A DNA stretch of 13,577 nt, taken from assembly GCA_025923975.1 (NCBI GenBank), contig JAICEV010000038.1, forward strand, positions 1 to 13,577, in the 5' to 3' direction. The stretch is from Propionibacteriaceae bacterium (GTDB lineage Bacteria > Actinomycetota > Actinomycetes > Propionibacteriales > Propionibacteriaceae). Of the stretch, positions 8,189 through 13,577 are shown piece after piece (positions within the stretch are counted from its first letter, which is position 1; each line of letters begins with the position of its first letter). The position numbers and the translations under genes are program-made. Below the pieces are notes generated by a model. The model was not told where the DNA came from and did no database searches. It saw nothing but the letters and a program-made list of their open reading frames with translations.

Positions 8189-8522
8189 TGGCGGCGGAGC
8201 CCTCGCGAGAGATTCTCTCGGCCGCCCGGCTTCAGCTAGGAAGCCGCCGAGCGGAGCGAAGTGGCGATCATGGGTACTAGTAGGACCGCTGCGACAAGGC
8301 TGAAGAGACGTTGCAAGGTCCCGGTGAAGGCTCCGCGTGCGGGCATTCCGGCAGTGCATATGTCCGGTAGAGGGTTGGCTTGCGGCCTTCGCCTCGTGCG
8401 AGTCGTTGCCTCGTGCCTGGCTTGAGGGCTTGAATCCTGCTGGACGACCCCAAGGTGCTACGGCTGGGAGCAGCCCTGGGGAATACGCATCGACCTGACC
8501 GTGCCAACAAGTTTGTGGACGC
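8189..8522. other. Intergenic stretch after the insertion sequence
   Basis: This 334-base gap holds no gene I recognise. A near-perfect palindrome CGAGAGA-T-TCTCTCG sits at 8206-8220, only 18 bases outside the insertion-sequence end. A plus-strand stretch near 8437-8535 reads in coding style (LLDDPKVLRLGAALG) but has no start and runs into the opposite-strand membrane gene, so it is at most a scrap. Confidence 0.35.
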
Positions 8523-9101
8523 TTACCGCGAGAGGAGCGCTATTCCTGCTACCAGGGTCACCAGGTAGAACATCAAGGGCGGCATGTCGCGGAAGATCAG
8601 GGTCAGCACAAATAGCAGCACCATGCTGCCAATAAGCATCCAGCCGATCCACATCGCTAGATCACCCCTCAGCAGCGCATATCCAAGAATCGCCAGGCCA
8701 GTCTCAGTCAGCATGAAGTACGCCAGTAGGGGCCAACGGGGCCATCTGCCCTCTGCGAAGGCAACAGGATCCACCGTGCGTCCGTACAGGTGCCAAAGCC
8801 ACAGGACCGCCGCGAGGATAAGGACGGCCACGCTTGCCCAGATGAGCCACGCCGAAGGCTGCCGACGTAGGGCGTAGGCAAGCACACCTATACCGATCAC
8901 GGTGACTAACGCGCCGAGCCCGAACAGGATCTGCGTAACCGACCAGGCGGTCGGCGAGCCTCGAATAGCCTCTAACTTGCTACTGGCGGAGCGTCCGGGT
9001 GCGAAGACCCGAAAGGAAATCGGAGTGTTTGCAGCGCATAGAAACAGCGCAGACCCGACGATGATCACGATCCCGCTGACTCCCACCGAGCTGACTTCCA
9101 C
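8523..9101 (-). CDS. Six-span membrane protein of unknown function
   Basis: From GTG at 9101 the frame gives 192 residues; AGGAAT lies about 6-8 bases upstream, whereas the upstream part of the longer open frame is tandem-repeat DNA and does not look coding. Hydrophobic segments occur at about residues 7-25, 48-70, 77-98, 114-134, 141-163 and 167-185, giving about six membrane helices with very short loops. The longest loop, about residues 26-47, follows the first helix. The last residues (TLVAGIALLSR) reach the stop without a tail. I see no catalytic motif, cysteine pair or transporter signature. It stands alone between an insertion sequence and non-coding DNA. Composition and frame are clean, unlike most of its neighbours, so it may be functional. 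Confidence 0.65.
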   Translation of the reverse strand: MEVSSVGVSGIVIIVGSALFLCAANTPISFRVFAPGRSASSKLEAIRGSPTAWSVTQILFGLGALVTVIGIGVLAYALRRQPSAWLIWASVAVLILAAVLWLWHLYGRTVDPVAFAEGRWPRWPLLAYFMLTETGLAILGYALLRGDLAMWIGWMLIGSMVLLFVLTLIFRDMPPLMFYLVTLVAGIALLSR

Positions 9102-9188
9102 GGCCCTATTCCTACACCCAAAGAGACTGACGGCACCGTACCGGCCTCGCGCCACCGATCGCCGCCGCCATGATCGACCCACCGCCAC

Positions 9189-9226
9189 CACGCAGTCGTC
9201 GTCATTCCACGCAGTCGTCGTCATTC
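9189..9226. repeat. Two tandem copies of a 19-bp unit
   Basis: CACGCAGTCGTCGTCATTC occurs twice with no gap (9189-9207 and 9208-9226), both copies identical. It lies about 90 bases upstream of the membrane-protein start at 9101. Confidence 0.95.
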
Positions 9227-9332
9227 CTCCGCCCGGGTAAAAGACCGCAACTTGGGCGATCCCCACGACGGCCACGAGGACCGAGTGCTGATGTCATGGC
9301 CGGTCGTGGTCGTGACACTAGTGGCCGGGGGC

Positions 9333-9368
9333 AGATCAAGATCATCGTCACGTGATGATCTTGGATCT
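9333..9368. repeat. Long inverted repeat (hairpin or operator)
   Basis: AAGATCATC (9338-9346) and GATGATCTT (9354-9362) are perfect inverted copies around a 7-base spacer. Pairing extends to 9333 and 9368 with one unpaired G, giving about 14 bases per arm. The centre holds the palindrome TCACGTGA (9348-9355). There is no T-run after it, so an intrinsic terminator is unlikely. Confidence 0.8.
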
Positions 9369-9422
9369 TGATTCTTTGGCGGCGACACCTGACCGGCTCC
9401 ACGATGATGGTCTGGATCGATA

Positions 9423-9457
9423 GATGATCTTGATCATCGGCACGATCGGGAATCGTG
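9423..9457. repeat. Second inverted-repeat pair of the GATC cluster
   Basis: GATGATC-TT-GATCATC (9423-9438) reuses the GATGATCTT word of the larger inverted repeat 60 bases away. CACGAT-CGGGA-ATCGTG follows directly (9441-9457). The reuse of one word in both orientations suggests multiple binding sites for one protein, but nothing identifies that protein. Confidence 0.6.
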
Positions 9458-9803
9458 TGTGAGGTCAGGACCGCGACACGGCCTGGCTGGTGCCTCGTGC
9501 TGGGCGTTCTCAGCGTGAGCATCCGGGTCGTCGAGCCGTGCACCGCGGCTGTCATTTCCTGAGTCGCGTGGATGATCACGACGCTAGGCAAAACGACGAC
9601 GCGGCGGCGTTGTCGCAAGGTGGATTCGCACTCCCACCCGAGGATGATTTGATCTCCCACCTCAGCAGGAGGCGGTCCCGGATCGGCTGGACTACCTTCA
9701 TCGCGTGAGGTTGGGATAGCCGTGATCACCCCACAGCGGGAGGCCGATCCCTCCCTTGATCTTTAGCGTCGACCGCGGCTCAGGACAACCTAGGGAGGAC
9801 GCC

Positions 9804-10345
9804 ATGAGCACTATCGGGCGCATCAGCCACCACACCAACCCCGACCGTCCCAGTCGGCAGGGGCGGCTCGCCCGCCGGCTGGCCGGGCCCGGCTGGGTGA
9901 TCATGACCTTGGCCTGCGCCTACATTGCCATCATCGTGTCGCGGTACCTGACGTTCGACTCCGAGGTCTACTTCACCGAGCAGCGGAGGCATACCTGCAG
10001 CATGAGTTCGCCCTCGGCGTGCATGTGCTCAGCGGCGTGCTCGCCTTGCTGATCGGCCCGTTCCAGTTCGTGCGGCGGCTTCGGCGCCGGTTCGTCCGCG
10101 TACACCGGTTCATAGGGGCGACCTATGTGGCGAGTGCCACCGTGCAGTGGCGAGTGCCACCGTGCGGTGGCGAGTGCCACCGCGTTTGGGGTGTCGGGCC
10201 TGATCCCGCTCCGACGGCCTACACCGGCCTGGTGGCGTCCGCCGGCTTCACAGTCTTGGACCTGGCCATGCTGTTCACGACCTGGACGGCCGTGCGGATG
10301 GTCATGACCGGAGGTTCGGTGGGTCGGCTATTGGAACGCCGATGA
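9804..10345 (+). pseudogene. DUF2306-like membrane protein, frame-disrupted and 3'-truncated
   Basis: ATG at 9804 follows GGGAGGAC by about 4 bases. The first part contains a membrane helix (GWVIMTLACAYIAIIVSRYL) and reads to about 9986, where the frame must shift for the family core YLQHEFALGVHVLSGVLALL and GPFQFVRRLRRRF, then VHRFIGATYVASA. This His-containing block (GPFQF...R...HR..G..Y) is typical of DUF2306 proteins, which are small multi-helix membrane proteins of unknown role. A three-copy 20-bp repeat (10128-10182) then throws the frame off, and a probable one-base loss near 10210 brings it back for AYTGLVASAGFTVLDLAMLF. The frame stops at 10345, before the usual C-terminal helices and the second histidine region. 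A functional product is unlikely. Confidence 0.7.
10128..10182. repeat. 20-bp tandem repeat, two full copies and one partial, each a small hairpin
   Basis: TGGCGAGTGCCACCGTGCAG (10128-10147) is followed by a copy with one change (10148-10167) and by the first 15 bases of a third (10168-10182). Each copy contains GTGGC-GAGT-GCCAC, a short stem with a 4-base loop. The array lies within the DUF2306-like gene and shifts its frame. Confidence 0.95.
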
Positions 10346-10355
10346 GTGGTCGGCG
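10337..10355. terminator. Possible hairpin between convergent genes
   Basis: CGCCGA (10337-10342) and TCGGCG (10350-10355) can form a 6-base stem with a 7-base loop at the end of the DUF2306-like frame, in the 56-base gap before the convergent 90-residue gene. There is no T-run, so termination is only a possibility suggested by location. Confidence 0.25.
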
Positions 10356-10401
10356 ACCAAAAGCTCCACGCACGCTTTCCCCCGTCTGGCGCTCCGGCAG
10401 C

Positions 10402-10674
10402 TCAGGCGACGAGCTTTGGTAGCCCGCGGGCGATCTCGGAATCGACCTCGAAGTATGAATTCTCGCTCGAGTCGCCCATGACTGCGTCCGCGTACTTGCG
10501 GAGCTCATCCACTGAATTGCTCTCCCACAGGCAGAACACGGAGTTCTTGTCTCTGCTCGGATAGAACTGCAGAACGTGCGTGCCTTGTGGCGCGCCGTTG
10601 CCGTCCAGCAGGTTCTGACCACGCGCGAACGCCGTCTGCGGGTTCGTGATGCGGTGCTGTAGGACGATGAACAT
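10402..10674 (-). CDS. Small conserved protein (ferredoxin-like dimeric alpha/beta-barrel style)
   Basis: ATG at 10674 has AGGAGGTGG ending 3 bases upstream, a very strong ribosome-binding site. The 90-residue product has no signal peptide or membrane segment. Its order MFIVLQHRITNPQTAF, GAPQGTHVLQFYPSRD, SVFCLWESNSVDELRKYAD, NSYFEVDSE suggests strand-helix-strand-strand-helix-strand, as in small dimeric alpha/beta-barrel proteins such as the DUF4242/antibiotic-monooxygenase-like group. A role as a stress or ligand-binding protein is a guess; no catalytic residue is recognisable. It follows the TPR-LuxR regulator by 119 bases on the same strand, so the regulator may control it. The frame is clean, in contrast to the broken regulator. 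Confidence 0.75.
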   Translation of the reverse strand: MFIVLQHRITNPQTAFARGQNLLDGNGAPQGTHVLQFYPSRDKNSVFCLWESNSVDELRKYADAVMGDSSENSYFEVDSEIARGLPKLVA

Positions 10675-10793
10675 GAGCCACCTCCTGGCGAATCGGGTTG
10701 TCTTTGCCCTGACCGTAGGACCGGCGCCCAGGCAGCCGCATCGGACGCCTTGACCAACTTTGGCGGCTTCAGCCGCGTGGCTATTTCACGCCG

Positions 10794-11111
10794 TCAGAGG
10801 AGCTTTTGCTCGACGGCGAACACGCTCGCCGCAGTACGAGAGGAGACGCCAAGCTTGGCGAAGATGTTCTGGAGGTGTCGTGCGACCGTGCGCTCGCTGA
10901 TAATGAGCGCGCCCGCGATCTCGCGGTTGCTCTTGCCAGCCGCCAAGAGACGAAGCACCTCCAGCTCCCGCGCCGTGAGACCATGTGCATCGCCGTGAGT
11001 ACGCCCTGCAAGCGCCTCGACGCGAGCGATGTCCGGCCCCGCGCGGAGCCAGGTGAAAGCCTCACGAGCGGCGGCGAGCTCGAGATCGGCCGTCTCCCCA
11101 TCGCCGAGCAT
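10794..11111 (-). CDS. LuxR-type helix-turn-helix domain, C-terminal part of split regulator
   Basis: The 105-residue frame starts at an ATG immediately after the TGA that ends the upstream TPR part, in the same frame. Residues 44-103 are a standard LuxR/GerE DNA-binding domain: GLTARELEVLRLLAAGKSN, REIAGALIISERTVARHLQN and IFAKLGVSSRTAA. Without the stop, the two parts make one regulator of about 543 residues, and EAC-x-MLGDGETADLELAAA reads straight through, most simply from an original CGA codon. The piece could still be made by termination-reinitiation at TGAATG or by stop-codon readthrough. A free LuxR domain could bind DNA without control by the TPR part. It is otherwise undamaged. Confidence 0.8.
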   Translation of the reverse strand: MLGDGETADLELAAAREAFTWLRAGPDIARVEALAGRTHGDAHGLTARELEVLRLLAAGKSNREIAGALIISERTVARHLQNIFAKLGVSSRTAASVFAVEQKLL

Positions 11112-12425
11112 TCAGCACGCCTCGGACAAGAGCACACGTGTTTGCGCCGCCTCATACGGCGCCTCGAGCTCCTGCCACAAGTGCAGCGCACGCCGCAATG
11201 CAAGCAGGGCGCGCTGCGCGTCGCCATCCGCTGCTGCCACGACACCCGCGGCCTTAGCAGCCATCGCGAACAGCACCTCGCTCGGATGATCCCGAGCGAT
11301 GTCATCCAGTTCACTCGCTGCAGCACGCGCCCGCTCCCGGCCGCCGACGGCCACCTCGATCTCGACCTGTGCTGGAAGGAGCGACGCGCGTCGAGTCCAG
11401 TCATCGGCTTCGGAAAGCGCCCGCCGGACCGAAGCCGCCGCGGCGGGCTTCTTTCCCTGGCCCAGACGCAGGAGCGCGAGGCCGGGCTGCGGCTCGCGAC
11501 CACGGCGGATCGCCTCCGCGTAGGACTTCTCAGCCGCAGCAATCTCTCCGCGCACCCGATGCAACTCTCCCTCGCGATAGGCGGCCTCGCCCAGCGCTCT
11601 CTGGTTGAGAACGCCCTGCACGAAGCGCTCAGCTGCCCGACGTGCTTCATCGAGCGCAGCCGGCCACGCTCCCGCAAGCGTCATCAGTTCCGCACGATGG
11701 ACGAGACAGACGCCTTGATGAGCAAGCATCTCCGGCTGCCGCGCACACCACTTTGTTAGTGCAGATGTCCACTCGCGCGCTGCCCGCAGCTCGTAGAGGT
11801 CGCGGCAGAAAGCGATGGTGTTGCAGTAGACGATGCCGGCCACGATCGGCGAAAGCTCGCCCGCAGATACCGCGACCATCGTCTCGTCCACGAGCCGGAG
11901 CCCCTCGTCGCGTCGCCGTAGCCGAAGAAGCGCACTTGCCTGCTCCATCATGGCGAGCGTCACCAGGTCGGGATCCCCGAATCGCTCTGCAATCTCCGCG
12001 ATCGCTACCGCGCCGCGGTGCGCAGCGGTGTAGTCGCCGCGAGATGAGTGTTCGAACACCACTGGGATTGCCAAATATCCACGCGCAACGCAGTCGCCTG
12101 CTCGCTCGAGCAGGCGTTGTCCGCGCGCGAACCAGCCTCTTGCTAGCGCGGGCTCGCCACGGAAGAGCTGGCCGTGGCCGATCCACCAGGTACAGCGTGC
12201 TGCTGAGGCGACGTCCCCAGCATCGAGGTAGGCGTGGTACGCACGCTCCAGGGAGTGTGCGTACTCCTCGTCGCGGCCCAGCATGTATGCCGCCCGGGCC
12301 AGCAATTCAAGGTCCTGCGCTGAGACGGTCTGCTCCTGATCGCCGCACGTCAGTGACTCATACGCCTGGCTCCAGGCATTCTCCGCATAGGCCTGACGGC
12401 CCCGCGACAGCTCCGATGCAGCCAC
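11112..12425 (-). CDS. TPR-rich sensor/regulatory part of split LuxR-family regulator
   Basis: The 437-residue frame opens with GTG at 12425 (VAASELSRGRQAYAENAWSQ) without a strong ribosome-binding site. It is almost wholly helical, with alanine- and leucine-rich repeats in TPR style: DLELLARAAYMLGRDEEYAHS, AARCTWWIGHGQLFRGEPAL, ALGEAAYREGELHRVRGEIA and AQRALLALRRALHLWQELEA. Such repeats form the N-terminal sensory or multimerising half of actinobacterial LuxR-family regulators; no N-terminal ATPase is present. It ends in TGA at 11114-11112 just before the DNA-binding domain, so as written this product cannot bind DNA. I regard this and the next piece as one gene split by a single nonsense change. 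Confidence 0.8.
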   Translation of the reverse strand: MAASELSRGRQAYAENAWSQAYESLTCGDQEQTVSAQDLELLARAAYMLGRDEEYAHSLERAYHAYLDAGDVASAARCTWWIGHGQLFRGEPALARGWFARGQRLLERAGDCVARGYLAIPVVFEHSSRGDYTAAHRGAVAIAEIAERFGDPDLVTLAMMEQASALLRLRRRDEGLRLVDETMVAVSAGELSPIVAGIVYCNTIAFCRDLYELRAAREWTSALTKWCARQPEMLAHQGVCLVHRAELMTLAGAWPAALDEARRAAERFVQGVLNQRALGEAAYREGELHRVRGEIAAAEKSYAEAIRRGREPQPGLALLRLGQGKKPAAAASVRRALSEADDWTRRASLLPAQVEIEVAVGGRERARAAASELDDIARDHPSEVLFAMAAKAAGVVAAADGDAQRALLALRRALHLWQELEAPYEAAQTRVLLSEAC

Positions 12426-12519
12426 GATGCCTATTGTGGCGCCGCGCGTCTACGACGGTCGACGAGTCGTTGTCCCGACGCGGCCGCCGCGGCAGTGCTC
12501 GAGCCCGTGAAGGTAGGGG

Positions 12520-12551
12520 CTGAGCCCGTCGACAGACAGCTGTCGGCTCAG
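12520..12551. promoter_or_regulatory. Bulged inverted repeat upstream of the regulator
   Basis: CTGAGCC (12520-12526) pairs with GGCTCAG (12545-12551), and inside it GACAG (12531-12535) pairs with CTGTC (12540-12544) around an ACAG loop; CGTC is bulged on one side. It lies 95 bases above the TPR-LuxR start, so it could be an operator or the remains of a terminator of the hydrolase locus on the other side. No T-run follows. Confidence 0.4.
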
Positions 12552-12668
12552 TCTGTCCAGCCCGCCCGGACAGTGCGGGGTGGCGCGCTAACGGGACCAG
12601 GCGGGGTCGGCGGACCATCCAGATTGCCTAATGCCCATTGTCGAGCGAGCTAAGTTGCTTCGCCGACC

Positions 12669-12846
12669 TTCCGCTGGCGGATGCGCCGTCAAGGCATTGC
12701 CGACCTCAGCAAGATCACGACCGCCGAGCTCGACGCCTACCTCGTCCTGCTCCGGCGCACCGACAACGGCCGCGCCTTCTTGAAGATCATGCGAGGGTTC
12801 GAGCTGACCCGAGCCAAGCCTCGGCAAACGCTCCCCGAGTTGATCA
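12669..12846 (+). pseudogene. Alpha/beta-hydrolase internal fragment
   Basis: The plus-strand frame reads WRMRRQGIADLSKITTAELD, then AYLVLLRRTDNGRAFLKIMR and GFELTRAK. This matches the style of the helical cap region of alpha/beta hydrolases of the haloalkane-dehalogenase/epoxide-hydrolase group. The nucleophile, acid and histidine motifs are all absent, and after TRAK (about 12822) the frame becomes arginine/proline shadow. It has no start with a ribosome-binding site. It is therefore a scrap of a lost gene, and the family call rests on this one segment. Confidence 0.45.
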
Positions 12847-12951
12847 CCAGCAGGCCCCGCCGTGATCTCATGCCGGGAACGCGTCCGGTGACCGGTCCTC
12901 TGCGAGGCCTCTCGGGTGTGCTGGCGGCGCGACGGCTGGCTACTCGTCTCG

Positions 12952-13577
12952 TCAGAGGATCCGAGTTGGCAGTGGGATCTCAGTGCCGGGCTCGACGCGG
13001 TAAGCCTGAGCCTCGTCGCGCCAGGCGACGGCCTGGATGAGCTCGCCGTCCCGAAAGTGCAGCGCCGCAAAGTCATCGGCTGCCCATCCGGCAGGCAGCC
13101 CTCGAGTCGACAAGCCGGCGAATGAGAGGCCGGCGCTCCGGGTGCGCGTCGTAGTGCGGACAGGCAGAGCCGGGAAGAAAACCGAGGCCATCTGGCAGTG
13201 AGCGGATCGTAGGACCGAACGAGTCCGTGGTCGAGCCTTCTAACCAGCAGTTCATGCCCGCAGAGACACCGCACAGCACGGCACCGCGCTCGTACGCCGT
13301 TCGCAGCAGCGAATCGAGACCGTGCAGCCGCCAGACGGCGAGCAGGTTGGCAGTCGAGCCGCCAGCAACCCAGAACACGTCCTGGTCATTCACAAAGGCT
13401 TCGAGGTCCTCGACGACGCGTTCGAAGAAGATCAGCTCGGTCGGACGGTAGTCGTGGCGGCTCATCGGACGGTAGAAGGCATACATGCCGTGCTCTCGAT
13501 CGCCGCCAGTGCGCAGGTAGCACGCGCGAGGTCGCGGCCAGCCCGTCAACGAGAGGATAACCCGTCAATCCGGGGAT
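12952..13577 (-). pseudogene. Peptidase E (family S51), frameshifted, 5' end outside window
   Basis: The main frame (13549-about 13120) carries GGDREHGMYAFYRPMS, then VFWVAGGSTANLLAVWR, the nucleophile motif GVSAGMNCWLEG and CPHYDAHPERRPL, all signatures of peptidase E, a cytosolic serine peptidase that removes N-terminal aspartate from dipeptides. Near 13115 the frame must shift to read LPAGWAADDFAALHF and the C-terminus EPGTEIPLPTRIL, ending at 12952. Near 13557 a second shift is needed: PRIDG in one frame meets ILSLTGWPRPRACY in another, and the second frame has a TGA just upstream. The ATG at 13549 is thus internal rather than the original start. The Ser and His motifs are intact, so the breaks look recent or may be sequence error. 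Confidence 0.85.

Larger units (their letters stand above)
9102..9803. other. Non-coding region with repeats and GATC cluster
   Basis: About 700 bases lie between the six-span membrane protein and the DUF2306-like gene. The long minus-strand open frame (9202-9729) that covers it is built from repeat DNA and has no protein-like composition. What it does hold: a 19-bp tandem repeat (9189-9226), a strong inverted repeat (9333-9368), a second partial palindrome (9423-9438), a small inverted repeat (9441-9457), and fourteen GATC sites between 9334 and about 9762. Promoters for both flanking genes should also be here. Confidence 0.55.

Noticed and set aside
8275..8345. Resemblance to the 5' end of a group II intron (TTGCAAGGTCCCGGTGAAGG)
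   Set aside because: No domain V hairpin, no reverse-transcriptase gene and no proper GTGCG start in the right place; the likeness is limited to about 20 bases.
9202..9729. Long minus-strand open frame (175 codons)
   Set aside because: Made from GATC-rich and tandem-repeat DNA; composition shows no protein pattern, and the flanking genes' starts are better explained without it.
10128..10182. CRISPR-like array
   Set aside because: Units are directly adjacent with no spacers, and there are fewer than three full copies.
1380..11114. TGA recoded as a sense codon
   Set aside because: The aldo/keto reductase and the LuxR piece both end in TGA at their normal C-termini, so TGA works as a stop.
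10806..11759. 317-codon plus-strand open frame
   Set aside because: It is the antisense shadow of the TPR-LuxR regulator, whose own frame has clear TPR and helix-turn-helix patterns.
12588..13274. 228-codon minus-strand frame
   Set aside because: It overlaps the peptidase E and alpha/beta-hydrolase readings in a different frame and lacks protein-like composition.

Overview
The window looks like accessory DNA from a high-GC actinobacterium, possibly a mycobacterium or a relative. Support comes from the GC-rich codon use, the GTG starts behind purine-rich ribosome-binding sites, the actinobacterial style of the esterase, the TPR-LuxR regulator and the peptidase E, and an insertion sequence resembling mycobacterial IS1549. 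The genus is an inference from style, not from a database search.

Layout, left to right. (1) 1-950: the start of a CPBP-family membrane protease on the minus strand faces a histidine-kinase N-terminal stub on the plus strand; a 7-bp-arm palindrome lies between them. (2) 947-2125: a type-B carboxylesterase on the minus strand that keeps its catalytic signatures but is broken by frameshifts and a nonsense codon and has lost its N-terminus. (3) 2107-3032: small open frames of unknown function and a 22-bp tandem duplication. (4) 3033-4229: an apparently intact Stealth-family sugar-phosphate transferase. (5) 4877-5887: an intact aldo/keto reductase. (6) 6568-8188: a complete but decayed IS1634-family element with matching terminal inverted repeats. 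(7) 8523-9101: an apparently intact small protein with about six membrane spans. (8) 9102-9803: non-coding DNA with a tandem repeat and a dense cluster of inverted repeats and GATC sites. (9) 9804-10345: a broken DUF2306-like membrane protein carrying a 20-bp tandem repeat. (10) 10402-12425: a small cytosolic protein and a TPR-LuxR regulator cut by one in-frame TGA. (11) 12669-13577: an alpha/beta-hydrolase scrap and a frameshifted peptidase E that runs off the end.

The main theme is decay. At least six genes have recognisable homology broken by frameshifts, nonsense codons or truncation, while the Stealth protein, the aldo/keto reductase, the six-span membrane protein and the 90-residue protein read cleanly. 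Many breaks fit loss or gain of one base in a short homopolymer, so sequencing or assembly error must be excluded before calling this a gene graveyard. Other changes (two CGA-to-TGA nonsense changes, three separate 19-22 bp tandem duplications, truncated ends, an insertion sequence) are harder to explain as errors.

I did not find a convincing new multi-gene system. The observations most worth checking are the GATC/inverted-repeat cluster, the frame-compensating repeat expansion in the DUF2306-like gene, and the regulator split exactly at TGA-ATG.
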